Positions 30,561 through 41,198 of a DNA stretch of 64,000 bases are shown here, in pieces; position 1 is the stretch's first letter, and each line of letters begins with the position of its first letter. The DNA comes from Fidelibacterota bacterium (lineage in GTDB: Bacteria > Fidelibacterota > Marinisomatia > Marinisomatales > UBA1611), in NCBI GenBank assembly GCA_002708715.1, contig PAPB01000038.1, positions 1 through 64,000 on the forward strand, in the 5' to 3' direction. Below the pieces are notes generated by a model. That model was not told where the DNA came from, searched no databases, and was given only the letters and a program-made list of their open reading frames with translations. Both the position numbers and the translations under genes were made by a program.

Positions 30561-31357
30561 TAAATCCTTTCAATAATACCTGATAATAACTTAATAATAT
30601 TAAATTTCGATTGCTCTGCTATTTTTAGAACATCGTTATGAGTAAGTATCTCATCCGTAATACCAGCCGCATAATTTGTTAATAAAGCCAAACTTAAAAC
30701 TCTAATTCCTAAATTCCCTGCTTCCTTAATTTCTGGTAATGTACTCATTCCAATTGCTGTACCATTAAGCAATTTAAAATATTTAATTTCTTCTGGGGTT
30801 TCATATGCTGGACCTAAAACCCAACAATAATTTCCAGATATAATTTTTATTTTATTTTCTGATGCTATTTCATTTGATAGTTTAATAAAGTCTATTGCAT
30901 GATATTTTTCATCATTATTTAATAAAGGCTCCTGAAAATTATCTTGAAAAGTACAATCTATATGACCTACAATATTCATTATTGTTCCTGGTGGATTTTT
31001 CTTATCCAAACTACCCGATGAATTTGTAATTATTAGATTTTTTATTCCACACTCTTTTAAAACCTTTATGGGGAATGCAACCCTTTCTCTTGAATAGCCT
31101 TCATAACAATGCACCCTACCTCTAGCAATTAGAAGTTCCTTATCAAATAAATTTCCTACAACAAATTGACCTTGATGACCTTCTACATTTGAATTAGGAA
31201 AATATGGAATCTTTTTATATGAAAGTATTTTACTTTCTGTTAATATTTCTGGAAACTCACCTAAACCAGATCCCAAAATAATTGCTGTATTACCTCCAAA
31301 GGAAGTTTTCTTTAATAAAAATTCTGATGCTAATTTTTCTTTTTTTATATTTTTCAT
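30560..31357 (-). CDS. Purine nucleoside phosphorylase
   Basis: ORF (longer form begins at 31414). The MKNIKKEKL start at 31357 overlaps the rlmN stop (ATGA). AIILGSGLGEFPE, GRVHCYEGYS, NSSGSLDKKNPPGTIM. Confidence 0.88.
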   Translation of the reverse strand: MKNIKKEKLASEFLLKKTSFGGNTAIILGSGLGEFPEILTESKILSYKKIPYFPNSNVEGHQGQFVVGNLFDKELLIARGRVHCYEGYSRERVAFPIKVLKECGIKNLIITNSSGSLDKKNPPGTIMNIVGHIDCTFQDNFQEPLLNNDEKYHAIDFIKLSNEIASENKIKIISGNYCWVLGPAYETPEEIKYFKLLNGTAIGMSTLPEIKEAGNLGIRVLSLALLTNYAAGITDEILTHNDVLKIAEQSKFNIIKLLSGIIERI

Positions 31358-32394
31358 ACGGCTTCTGTTGCTAACTGCCCACAACCTGCATCTATATCTT
31401 GTCCTTTGCTCCAACGTACTGTAACAGGGAAAGAGGCATTGTTAAAATATTTTACAAAAGAATTAATATTATTTGTAATCGGTCGTTTATATGAACCATT
31501 TATTTCATTATAAGGAATTAAGTTTAATTTACATTTAATTGGACTCAATATTTCTTTTAGCTTTTTAGCATCAATGGGATGATCATTTATTCCTGCTAAA
31601 AGAACATATTCTATAGTAACTCTTTTACGTGTTTGTTCTGTATAGTATCTTATTACATTTAGCAAATCTGAAAATGTTTGCTTTTTTGTTATTGGCATAA
31701 TCTTCAACCTTTGTTGATGATTTGTTCCATTTAAACTAACTGCTAGTTTAAATGGTTGCTTTTCATTGGTAAACTGTTTGATTTTTGTAATTATTCCAAC
31801 AGTTGAAATAGTAATACGCCATGCTCCAAAATTAATACCTTTAGAATGATTAAGAAGTTTAGCTGCAGTAATTGAATTTTTATAATTTAAAAAAGGTTCT
31901 CCCATACCCATAAAAACCACATTCGTAATTTTTGTCTCGGAAATTTTTTCTAATTGAATAAATTGATCAATAATTTCACCCACAGACAAATTTTGTATAA
32001 AACCCATTTTAGCTGTAGCGCAAAAATCACAATCTACCGCACAACCTACCTGAGTTGATAAACATATGGTAGTGCGATTTTTCTCTACCATTAAAACGGA
32101 TTCAACCATTTTTCCACTTTGTGTTATAAAAAGATATTTTTTAGTACTTTTTGAAGAAGACTTTTTACTATTCAATATTTTTAATGGATGTATAGGGACG
32201 TTTTTTATTACATCTATAAAAGATTTTGGCAAATCTGTCATTAAACCAAAATCATAAACTCGTTTTCGATATACCCAATCAAATAATTGCCTTCCTCGAA
32301 AAGAAGGCTCTCCTAATGAAATAGAAAAAATTTCTAAATCTTTTATTGATTGACCTATTAATGGCTTATAAAGTGTGGTTTCTAGGTTTTTCAT
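31354..32394 (-). CDS. rlmN: 23S rRNA (adenine2503-C2)-methyltransferase
   Basis: ORF; radical SAM CATAKMGF with CLSTQVGCAVDCDFC, VVFMGMGEPFLNY, GQDIDAGCGQL. Confidence 0.95.
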   Translation of the reverse strand: MKNLETTLYKPLIGQSIKDLEIFSISLGEPSFRGRQLFDWVYRKRVYDFGLMTDLPKSFIDVIKNVPIHPLKILNSKKSSSKSTKKYLFITQSGKMVESVLMVEKNRTTICLSTQVGCAVDCDFCATAKMGFIQNLSVGEIIDQFIQLEKISETKITNVVFMGMGEPFLNYKNSITAAKLLNHSKGINFGAWRITISTVGIITKIKQFTNEKQPFKLAVSLNGTNHQQRLKIMPITKKQTFSDLLNVIRYYTEQTRKRVTIEYVLLAGINDHPIDAKKLKEILSPIKCKLNLIPYNEINGSYKRPITNNINSFVKYFNNASFPVTVRWSKGQDIDAGCGQLATEAV

Positions 32395-32514
32395 AATAAA
32401 GAATATAATATGAAGATTGAAATTTGAATTAAAAACTATTTAATTTATTCTTTCTTTTAAGGTTCTCATATTGGGTAATTTCATTACCATTTTAATATAA
32501 AAAAAACATATATA

Positions 32515-33507
32515 ATGACAGAAACACAAAAAGATTTAGAAGCATTAGAAAAACTAGCCCAATCAAGAGAATCTTTCTTTAATGAGATCAATAAAGTTGT
32601 TGTAGGACAAAAACAAATATTGGATCAACTTCTTATTGCTTTGCTATCTAGCGGACATTCTCTTTTAGTAGGCGTGCCAGGGCTAGCAAAAACCCTAATT
32701 ATTAAAACTTTGGCTGACGTTTTAGATCTTTCCTTCAAACGAATCCAATTTACTCCAGATCTTATGCCAAGTGATATAACTGGCACAGAATTAATCGATA
32801 TAGATCAAGAAACTGGACAAAGATCATTTAGGTTTTTCAAAGGACCAATCTTTGGGAATATTGTACTAGCTGATGAGATTAATAGAACTCCACCAAAAAC
32901 TCAAGCAGCACTCTTAGAAGCAATGCAAGAACATAAAGTTACAGCAGGAGGAACAACCTATAACTTAGATGAACCATTTTTTGTACTAGCTACTCAAAAT
33001 CCGATAGAACAAGAAGGGACATATCCACTCCCAGAAGCACAGTTAGATCGTTTTATGTTTAATCTAAATATTGAATACCCTTCCAATGAAGAAGAGATTA
33101 CCATTGTTCGCAATACAACTGCTATTAAAACTAAATCGCTTGTACCTATAATGACAAAGTCTGAAATAATTATATACCAGGATTTAGTACGTAGGGTTCC
33201 AGTTGCTGATAATGTAATTGAATATGCAGTAAAGCTTACAACCTCAACTCGACCAACATCTAAAAATGCTCCTGATTTTATTAAGCAATCTGTTTCATGG
33301 GGAGCAGGTCCTCGAGCTTCGCAATATTTAATACTTGGTGCGAAAGCAAAAGCAATTTTAGAAGGACGTCCAACGCCTAATATCGAAGATATTAAAAATT
33401 TAGCATTACCTATCTTAAAACATCGTATACTACCGAGCTTTAATGCAGAAGCAGAAGGATTAAAAGTAGAAAATATCATTTTACAACTTTTAGATATAAT
33501 AAACTAA
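32515..33507 (+). CDS. MoxR-type AAA+ ATPase
   Basis: ORF; LLVGVPGLAKTLIIKTLA, RIQFTPDLMPSDITGTEL, VLADEINRTPPKTQAALLEAMQE. Confidence 0.95.
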   Translation: MTETQKDLEALEKLAQSRESFFNEINKVVVGQKQILDQLLIALLSSGHSLLVGVPGLAKTLIIKTLADVLDLSFKRIQFTPDLMPSDITGTELIDIDQETGQRSFRFFKGPIFGNIVLADEINRTPPKTQAALLEAMQEHKVTAGGTTYNLDEPFFVLATQNPIEQEGTYPLPEAQLDRFMFNLNIEYPSNEEEITIVRNTTAIKTKSLVPIMTKSEIIIYQDLVRRVPVADNVIEYAVKLTTSTRPTSKNAPDFIKQSVSWGAGPRASQYLILGAKAKAILEGRPTPNIEDIKNLALPILKHRILPSFNAEAEGLKVENIILQLLDIIN

Positions 33508-33516
33508 AATTATCAA

Positions 33517-34416
33517 TTGATTGATTCTAATAAAAAAAGATACCTTAATCCCGAAACAGTAGCAGTTTTAGATTCTATGTTACTGCGAGCAAGACTAATT
33601 GTTGAAGGATATATCATAGGACAACATAAAAGCCCATTCCATGGTTTTTCTATAGAGTTTGCTGAACACCGTAGCTATGAGCCAGGAGATGAAGTTCGTC
33701 ATATTGATTGGAAACTTTTTGCTAAAACAGATCGTCTATATATAAAAAGATTTGAAGAAGAGACTAATCTTCGTACTCATATAATTTTAGATATTAGCAA
33801 ATCTATGATGTATAAAAGCAGCAGCATCAGTAAACTAAATTTTGCAAACTCTCTAGTTGCTGCTCTCACATATCTTATGATTAAACAACAAGATGCTGTA
33901 GGTCTTATAAAATTTTCAGATATAATTAATACTTTCGTATTGCCAAATTCTAAACCAAGTCATCTAAACATCATTCTTGAAAACTTAGATGATTATAAAT
34001 TTGGTGAAGATACTCAAATTGAATCTATACTTCATAAAATGGCAGAGCGGATCTCTAAACGTGGATTAATAATATTAATATCAGACCTTTTAGATAATCC
34101 CAATACAATCATTAATGGACTTAAACATTTTCGTCATAACAAACAAGAAATTATTTTATTTCATTTACTTGATAGAAACGAATTAGAATTTGATTATAAC
34201 AGCCCAACAAAATTTATCGATATGGAGACCTCAGAAAAAATTACGACAGAGCCTTGGCACATTCGATCAAACTATAAAAAAATGATAAATAATCACCAAG
34301 AATTTTTTAGACAAAAATGCCGAGAAAACTTAATTGATTATTCACCTATTATTACTGATCAGAATCTTGATTTATGTCTAACAGAATATTTAAAAAAACG
34401 TAAAAAATTATATTAA
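33517..34416 (+). CDS. DUF58 domain protein
   Basis: ORF downstream of MoxR; HRSYEPGDEVRHIDWKLFAKTDRLYIKRFEEETNLRTHIILDISKSM. Confidence 0.93.
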   Translation: MIDSNKKRYLNPETVAVLDSMLLRARLIVEGYIIGQHKSPFHGFSIEFAEHRSYEPGDEVRHIDWKLFAKTDRLYIKRFEEETNLRTHIILDISKSMMYKSSSISKLNFANSLVAALTYLMIKQQDAVGLIKFSDIINTFVLPNSKPSHLNIILENLDDYKFGEDTQIESILHKMAERISKRGLIILISDLLDNPNTIINGLKHFRHNKQEIILFHLLDRNELEFDYNSPTKFIDMETSEKITTEPWHIRSNYKKMINNHQEFFRQKCRENLIDYSPIITDQNLDLCLTEYLKKRKKLY

Positions 34417-34417
34417 T

Positions 34418-35512
34418 TTATTTTATTTGACCTTCTGCGTAATCTCTTTTTTGTCTTAAAACTTTCAATTGCTGATCATAAATATTTTCATTTTCAAAAT
34501 CTAAATCCCTTAAACTTTTCAACTTTTTTTCTGCTTTTCTATACCATTTATATGCATCATTAAATCTCTCATTTTGCACAAATTCAGCAGCAATATTTTC
34601 ATATGAATTAACCATACCTAACATTGCCTCATAGTCTTTATCATTATAAAAAACTGCCTCATCAAATGCAATCTCTGATTCTTCATAATTTTTCATTTGA
34701 TTATGAATCACGCCTAAGTTATAATACAAATCAGCTTTAATAATTTTATCATCTTCATTTTTTATTGCATTTGTAAAAATTTTAATGGATTCTTCTTTTT
34801 CGCCAATATCATAATAAACACCAGCTAATTCTCTTAATGCTTTACTATTTGATGGCTCAATTTCAACTGCTTTTTGAAAATATGGTAAAATATCTTTAGT
34901 GCCTTCTCCTATTTTCCCGAGAATTTGCCCAGCGCTAAAATTAGAATCAAAACTATCAGGATCTTTTAAAACCGCATCTTTAACTGCGTCTCTAGCTTTT
35001 TTATTATCTCCTATATCCATATAACATTTTGCTAAAGTAGTATATGTGTTGGCATCAGATGGTTTTACAATAACAGCATTTTTAAAATGAGCAATAGCAA
35101 CCTCTAAATATTGGGTTTTGTTATCTGAGTCATTCTGTATTTTTTTAAATTGTTCGACGCCTTTATTAAACTCCTTTGCCCAATAAAATTCAGTATAATT
35201 ATTTACGGCATCTTTAACTGGAATAAAAGAACCTCGAATTTCAATTACTTTTTCTGGATTTAATTCCATGGCTTTATTAAACAAAGCTACCATTTCAATC
35301 CATTCTTCTTTCTCAGCATGAATCTCAACTGCCATTACGATAGGAATCTCAGGATTGTCTGGTTCTACAGCCATAGCTTTAGGAAGCCATTCGGAAGCTT
35401 TTTCAAAATCTGATTGCTGTATAGCGAGTTTTGCTGTAGTGTATTCTTGGCTACTACAAGCATAAAAAACTATCATTACTATAATACTTAATAAACTTTG
35501 TGATACTTTCAT
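34418..35512 (-). CDS. TPR-repeat lipoprotein
   Basis: ORF; signal peptide with lipobox-like FYACSS, multiple tetratricopeptide repeats. Confidence 0.85.
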   Translation of the reverse strand: MKVSQSLLSIIVMIVFYACSSQEYTTAKLAIQQSDFEKASEWLPKAMAVEPDNPEIPIVMAVEIHAEKEEWIEMVALFNKAMELNPEKVIEIRGSFIPVKDAVNNYTEFYWAKEFNKGVEQFKKIQNDSDNKTQYLEVAIAHFKNAVIVKPSDANTYTTLAKCYMDIGDNKKARDAVKDAVLKDPDSFDSNFSAGQILGKIGEGTKDILPYFQKAVEIEPSNSKALRELAGVYYDIGEKEESIKIFTNAIKNEDDKIIKADLYYNLGVIHNQMKNYEESEIAFDEAVFYNDKDYEAMLGMVNSYENIAAEFVQNERFNDAYKWYRKAEKKLKSLRDLDFENENIYDQQLKVLRQKRDYAEGQIK

Positions 35513-35616
35513 TACTGAACCTTTTTTAATTAATAAATATAATGATAAGAACGTATTTTAATATAATTTTTGCGATCAAATTTTATATTTTTATAAAATT
35601 AGGTGATTATTGAAAT

Positions 35617-36603
35617 TTAAAAAAAATTAGACCTAAGACTATCAATCTTTTTTTTACTAAATTGCGCTCCATCAATTTTTATGATCTCTTCCGCAATAGA
35701 ATTCCCTTTTTTGCCTGCAATTTTATAACCCTCTTTTTTTGAGATTGAAGAAAGAAACCCTGCAGCATACATATCACCAGCTCCCGTTGTATCTTTAGGT
35801 TGAACAATCTTTGGTTCTACAATAAATTTTTCTGAATTATTAAATACTACTGAACCTTTTTTACCTAATTTTACAGCACCACAGTCTACCATACTAATTA
35901 GCTTGTCTATCGAAGAATCAATATCATCAGAATCAAATAAAATTGATAATTCTGGTTCATTTGTAAAAACAATATCAACATTATCATAAATGAGTTTTAA
36001 AAATTCTTCTCTATTCCTTTCTACTACAAATGGATCAGCAACATCAAAACAGATTTTTATATTTTTTTCATGAGCTATATCTATAGCATTTAATATTGCC
36101 TTTTTTTGGGATTCTGTATCCCACATGTAACCTGTAAAATATAAAAAAGAAGATTTAGCTAAAATTTCAGCATTTACATCTTTAGAGCTATATTCTCTAC
36201 AAATTCCTAGATGGGTATTCATAGTCCTTTCCGCATCTGGAGTTATTAAAATAATACTGGTTCCTGTGACTCCTTCACCTTTAACAAGACCAGATATACC
36301 ACCATATTCTCCAATTTGCTTTAAATATATTTCTCCAAATTTATCATCTCCTATTTTACCTGAAATAATAGATGCGACCCCCAAACCATTACATGCCAAA
36401 ATAGTATTAGGAGCAGAACCTCCAGGCATATATTGTGGATCATTTAATTTAAAATATTCAATAATTTCAGATTGGCGCTCTTCTGATACTAATTGCATAG
36501 ATCCTTTTTGCAATTTTAAATTTTCTATATCTTTATAATTAACGTGATATATAATATCAACGAGAGGATTCCCTATTCCAAAAATCACTGGTCTTTTATC
36601 CAT
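35617..36603 (-). CDS. PfkB-family carbohydrate/adenosine kinase
   Basis: ORF; MPGGSAPNTILACNGLG, DTTGAGDMYAAGFL. Confidence 0.92.
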   Translation of the reverse strand: MDKRPVIFGIGNPLVDIIYHVNYKDIENLKLQKGSMQLVSEERQSEIIEYFKLNDPQYMPGGSAPNTILACNGLGVASIISGKIGDDKFGEIYLKQIGEYGGISGLVKGEGVTGTSIILITPDAERTMNTHLGICREYSSKDVNAEILAKSSFLYFTGYMWDTESQKKAILNAIDIAHEKNIKICFDVADPFVVERNREEFLKLIYDNVDIVFTNEPELSILFDSDDIDSSIDKLISMVDCGAVKLGKKGSVVFNNSEKFIVEPKIVQPKDTTGAGDMYAAGFLSSISKKEGYKIAGKKGNSIAEEIIKIDGAQFSKKKIDSLRSNFF

Positions 36604-36764
36604 ATTATTAATTAAATCTTTAAATGTTATTGTACAATCTTTGAAAGAAAAGATATTAGGTTATTAGAATATTAAAATATATTATTTGGTAAGACAAAAC
36701 AAAAAAATGTTATATTATTTAATACACTTGATAGAGATAAACTAAAAAAGTATATTTAATTATT

Positions 36765-37541
36765 ATGGAATCTAAAACCTTTGCAATTATCACAGATATT
36801 CATTCAAACTTTGCATCTCTAAGCAAGGCTTTGTCTATCATAAACAAAAGAAAAGATATAGATCAAATTATTTGTTTAGGAGATTGCTTTGCTTTAGGAC
36901 CTCAGCCCCAAGAGACATTGGAAAAGCTCCAATCTATTTCAGATTGTATTTTTATTAGAGGTAATCATGATAGATATTTAATCGAAAGGATATGGGAAGA
37001 CGAAGCACCATCCCTTGAAGGCATGGATCCAAATGATCCTATATGCCAAGCCATAGTAAAAAATGAAAAATGGACCGCCAATATCCTTGGATCAGAAGGT
37101 GAAAAATTTTGTTCTGCAATGAAAATTGCACATAGAGAAATCATTGATGAAACTTTAATAGAGTTTACACATGCCTGGTACAAAAGAGATGATCATCCAC
37201 CATCATTAGAAGAAGGTTTAAAATGGAAGAATTGTCTTGCAGATTTGAATCCTAATGTTAAAAATTTTATTTTTATTCATGGTCATGTTCATGTACCAAG
37301 ACATCAAGTAATTGAAAATTTAACTATCCTATGCCAAGGAGCAACAGGACTTCCCTTTGACCGAGATCAAAGAGGATCAGTCGCTTTTTTGAAAATTGAA
37401 AACAACAAAATCAATTGGGATGTTATACGTTATAATTACAATACTAAAGAGACGACTAAGCAATTAGAAAAAACAAAACCACCTTTCTATACAAATCTTA
37501 AAAATACTATAAAATTTGCATCAATCCGCAATGATCTTTAA
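36765..37541 (+). CDS. Metallophosphoesterase
   Basis: ORF; ITDIHSNFASL, LGDCFALGP, RGNHDRY, HGHVHVPR. Confidence 0.9.
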   Translation: MESKTFAIITDIHSNFASLSKALSIINKRKDIDQIICLGDCFALGPQPQETLEKLQSISDCIFIRGNHDRYLIERIWEDEAPSLEGMDPNDPICQAIVKNEKWTANILGSEGEKFCSAMKIAHREIIDETLIEFTHAWYKRDDHPPSLEEGLKWKNCLADLNPNVKNFIFIHGHVHVPRHQVIENLTILCQGATGLPFDRDQRGSVAFLKIENNKINWDVIRYNYNTKETTKQLEKTKPPFYTNLKNTIKFASIRNDL

Positions 37542-37574
37542 AGCCTAAATTTTTCAATCTTTATTAAATTATAA

Positions 37575-38687
37575 ATGTATTTCGATCATAGTGCAACGAC
37601 ACCAGTTCATCCTGATGTCCAAAATTTAATCAACTCTATAAACCATGAAATATATGGAAATCCTTCGTCTATTTATCATCTAGGCCAAAAAGCACGCTCA
37701 ATAATAGAAAATGCTAGAAACCAAATTGCAAAATCTATAAATACAACATCGAAAAAAATTATTTTTACCAGTGGAGGGACTGAAGCTAATAATCATGTGT
37801 TATGGTCAATGTTAAAAAGAAAAAAAAATCATGTTATTTCTAATGTTATTGAACATCCAGCAATAATTAAAGTACTTCAATTTTTAACAGATTTAAATGT
37901 CAATCATTCACTAATCCAAGTTAATAATCAAGGAATAATTGATATTGATGATCTAATCAATAAAATAAATAATAATACAGGACTAATATCTATAATGATG
38001 GCCAATAATGAAATAGGTACTATTCAGCCCTTGGATAATGTAATAAAATTAGCTCATGATAAAGGAATCTTAGTCCATACTGATGCTGTACAATGTTTAG
38101 GGAAAATTGATATTGATGTCGAAAAATTAGGCGTGGATTTTTTAAGCTTATCTGCACATAAATTTTATGGGCCAAAAGGTGTAGGAATTCTCTATGTAAA
38201 AAACCCTGAAAAAATGCATCCTTTAATTATTGGAGGGAATCAAGAAAATTCCCTTAGAGGAGGAACAGAGAATGTAGCATCTATTGCAGGTATGGGGCTA
38301 GCAGCTGAAATAGCTATTAATTGCATAGAAAACACCATAAAGCATCTAAAAACTTTGGAAAAACAATTTAAAGATGCTTTAAATAATAATTTTAAAAATA
38401 TCATGTACAATGGTAATCAAATTAAAAAAATTCCTGGTTTAGTAAGTGCTTCTTTTCCTAACAATGATTCAAAAATTATGCTAATAAGACTTGATAGAGA
38501 AAAAATTTATGTTTCGAATGGTTCTGCATGTGGAGCAGGTGATGTTAAACCATCACCTGTTTTATCAGCTATTGGATTAGATGACGCTAGTAATCTTTCA
38601 ACATTACGATTCAGCTTTGGTAGAACCAACAATGTGGAAGAAATAAAATTCCTTATAGATAGATTAAATAAAATAGTTTCTTATTAA
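37575..38687 (+). CDS. Cysteine desulfurase (NifS/IscS-like)
   Basis: ORF; YFDHSATTPVHPDV, FTSGGTEANNHVL, LSLSAHKFYGPKGVGILYV, SNGSACGAG. Confidence 0.95.
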   Translation: MYFDHSATTPVHPDVQNLINSINHEIYGNPSSIYHLGQKARSIIENARNQIAKSINTTSKKIIFTSGGTEANNHVLWSMLKRKKNHVISNVIEHPAIIKVLQFLTDLNVNHSLIQVNNQGIIDIDDLINKINNNTGLISIMMANNEIGTIQPLDNVIKLAHDKGILVHTDAVQCLGKIDIDVEKLGVDFLSLSAHKFYGPKGVGILYVKNPEKMHPLIIGGNQENSLRGGTENVASIAGMGLAAEIAINCIENTIKHLKTLEKQFKDALNNNFKNIMYNGNQIKKIPGLVSASFPNNDSKIMLIRLDREKIYVSNGSACGAGDVKPSPVLSAIGLDDASNLSTLRFSFGRTNNVEEIKFLIDRLNKIVSY

Positions 38688-39760
38688 TGGAAAAAGTTAT
38701 TGTTGGGATGAGCGGTGGAGTGGATAGTGCTGTTGCAGCATCTATTTTAATAGAAAAAGGATTTAATGTTGAAGGTTTATTTATGAAAAACTGGGAGGAT
38801 AATTCAGAATTTTGTACTGCAGAACAAGATTATAAAGATGCATTACAAGTTTGTGATAAACTAAATATCCCTCTTCGTTCGGTTAATTTTTCAAAACAAT
38901 ATTGGGATCGCGTTTTTAAAGATTTCTTAAATGAGCATAAAAAAGGCCGTACTCCTAATCCTGATATTTTATGTAATACAGAAATAAAATTTAAAGAGTT
39001 TTATAAGTATGCCTTAAATCTAGGAGCGGATCGCATTGCAACAGGCCATTACGCACAAAATCAATTTATAGATAACCATACAAAACTATTAAAAGGTAAA
39101 GATAGCACAAAAGATCAAAGTTATTTTCTTTACGGACTTAATCAAAAACAAATTACTAACTCAATCTTCCCCATAGGAAATCTTAATAAAAAAGACGTCC
39201 GATATCATGCAAAAAAACTTGGCTTTACAAATGCAAACAAAAAAGATAGTGTAGGAATTTGTTTTATTGGTGAACGCAATATGAAAAAATTTTTATCGAA
39301 ATATCTTCCTAGAAATCCAGGGAATATAATTACTACAAATGGAACTAATATGGGATCACATGAAGGTTTAATGTACTATACGATAGGACAACGCAGAGGA
39401 TTAGGAATTGGAGGAAGAAATAATAAACAAAAAGGTGCATGGTATGTCGCTGGAAAAGACATGGAAAATAATGAATTGATAGTTGTGCAAGGTCATGAAC
39501 ATCCTGCTTTATACCATAGAAAAATTATAGGCTCTAATTTGAATTGGATATCAGGATTAAAACCAATTCAACAAGACCTTAATGCAAAAATTCGTTATAG
39601 GAGTAAAGATAAACCTTGCAAAATTAAAATTTTAGAAAATAATAAAATCTCAGTCAAGTTTCATGAACCTCGTTTTGCAATAACTCCTGGACAATCAATA
39701 GTCTTCTACGAAAAAAATGTTTGTCTAGGTGGCGCTGTTATTGATTCATACAAAAATTGA
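38687..39760 (+). CDS. mnmA: tRNA-specific 2-thiouridylase
   Basis: ORF; VGMSGGVDSAVAASIL, GRTPNPDILCNTEIKFKEF, GHYAQ, KDQSYFLYGL, GICFIGERN. Confidence 0.95.
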   Translation: MEKVIVGMSGGVDSAVAASILIEKGFNVEGLFMKNWEDNSEFCTAEQDYKDALQVCDKLNIPLRSVNFSKQYWDRVFKDFLNEHKKGRTPNPDILCNTEIKFKEFYKYALNLGADRIATGHYAQNQFIDNHTKLLKGKDSTKDQSYFLYGLNQKQITNSIFPIGNLNKKDVRYHAKKLGFTNANKKDSVGICFIGERNMKKFLSKYLPRNPGNIITTNGTNMGSHEGLMYYTIGQRRGLGIGGRNNKQKGAWYVAGKDMENNELIVVQGHEHPALYHRKIIGSNLNWISGLKPIQQDLNAKIRYRSKDKPCKIKILENNKISVKFHEPRFAITPGQSIVFYEKNVCLGGAVIDSYKN

Positions 39761-39819
39761 AACATTTAGAAATGTCTTCTATTTTGGAACTATATTAACT
39801 TTATTAAATTCAATCAATT

Positions 39820-40287
39820 ATGAGAACCATATTAAAAGCACTTACTATTTTAGGTTTTATTATAAATTGTTTAATCGGACAATTTTATAGTGATTTGCCT
39901 AAAAACACTTCGTCTTCAAGTCTTAATAGAGGGAAAGATGATAATCTTAATTTCTACAGCCATTCAAACAAATTTAACATCAATCATGGTTTCAGCATGT
40001 CAATGATGTCTAATGGTCAAAGTCTATATTCAGTTTCTCAATTTAACAACCACATATCATATCAATTATTAGATGGACTAATATTAGATGCAAATATTGG
40101 ATTATTTATGATGCAATCCCCTATACAAAATAAAAGTCAGATAGCAGAACAATTTTCTATAGCTTATGACGCATCAATTTTTTATAAACCTACAGAAAAC
40201 TCTATCTTACAAATTCGTTTACAACACTTACCATATCACCAAAAGCAACAATACTATTCACCTTTTAATTTAGGGCTCAATCAATAA
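39820..40287 (+). CDS. Hypothetical exported protein
   Basis: 155-aa ORF with signal peptide. Confidence 0.6.
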   Translation: MRTILKALTILGFIINCLIGQFYSDLPKNTSSSSLNRGKDDNLNFYSHSNKFNINHGFSMSMMSNGQSLYSVSQFNNHISYQLLDGLILDANIGLFMMQSPIQNKSQIAEQFSIAYDASIFYKPTENSILQIRLQHLPYHQKQQYYSPFNLGLNQ

Positions 40288-40833
40288 TTGGCAAAAAAAT
40301 CTATCCGACAAAAGAAAAAACTGTCTACCTATAAGAATCTTCCTCTTGATATAGCAATTTTTGTAGTAGGAATTCTTTTACTAAGTTTTATATATTCTTT
40401 CTCAAGAAATACTATTCAATCTGGAATACCTATTGAAGTTACTTTCCCCGAAATTAATGAACCCAGAAAACTAGCTCGTGATGTATATCAAACTAATCCA
40501 ATAAAAAATATAAAAGTTGAAGTTTTAAATGGTTGTGGTATAAAAGGGATTGCTGCAAAAACTTCTGAATTTTTAAGAATAGAACATAGAATTGATGTAA
40601 TTAAATCTGATAATGCAGATAGATATGATTATCCGAAAACAATGATCATTGGAAGAAATGAAGATCTTGATAAAATTCTATCTGTATCTAAAGCATTTGA
40701 CATTTCAATACATAATGAACAATTAATAAAACATGATCCTGATGAAACTCTAGGAGTTGATGTTACCATAATTTTAGGTAAAGACATCATTTCTTATGAA
40801 CAAATATCATCATATATTGAAAATGATAAATGA
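40288..40833 (+). CDS. LytR_C domain membrane protein (TTG start)
   Basis: ORF; one N-terminal TM helix, then IKVEVLNGCGIKGIAAKTSEFL typical of LytR_C. Confidence 0.8.
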   Translation: MAKKSIRQKKKLSTYKNLPLDIAIFVVGILLLSFIYSFSRNTIQSGIPIEVTFPEINEPRKLARDVYQTNPIKNIKVEVLNGCGIKGIAAKTSEFLRIEHRIDVIKSDNADRYDYPKTMIIGRNEDLDKILSVSKAFDISIHNEQLIKHDPDETLGVDVTIILGKDIISYEQISSYIENDK

Positions 40834-41198
40834 ACAATACCCAACTGGATAATATTTCCAGTCAATCATTATTAGATAAAATTATAAAACTCGCTTTTGA
40901 AAAAAAGGCAGAAGGGATTATCACACTTGATTTAAGAGGATTATCTGCAATAAGTGATTATTATATAATCTGTCATGGTAATTCTGAACCACAAGTAAAA
41001 GCTATTGCAGATAATATAAGAAAAGGGACTATCAATAAACCTCAACATATTGAAGGATATGAAAATAAAAAATGGATACTATTAGATTATTTTGAAATCA
41101 TAGTTCATGTTTTTGATAAAAAAGACAGAGAATATTACGAAATTGAACGAATATGGGCAGATGCACCTAAAAAAGAATTAACTCATGAAAAATCTTAA
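40830..41198 (+). CDS. rsfS: Ribosome silencing factor RsfS
   Basis: ORF; ITLDLRGLSAISDYYIICHGNSEPQVKAIADNI, WILLDYFEIIVHVFDKKDREYYEIERIWADA. Confidence 0.95.
   Translation: MNNTQLDNISSQSLLDKIIKLAFEKKAEGIITLDLRGLSAISDYYIICHGNSEPQVKAIADNIRKGTINKPQHIEGYENKKWILLDYFEIIVHVFDKKDREYYEIERIWADAPKKELTHEKS

Noticed and set aside
32994-33479. 161-aa minus-strand ORF inside the MoxR gene
   Set aside because: Antisense to a clearly conserved MoxR ATPase; composition is that of a shadow ORF.
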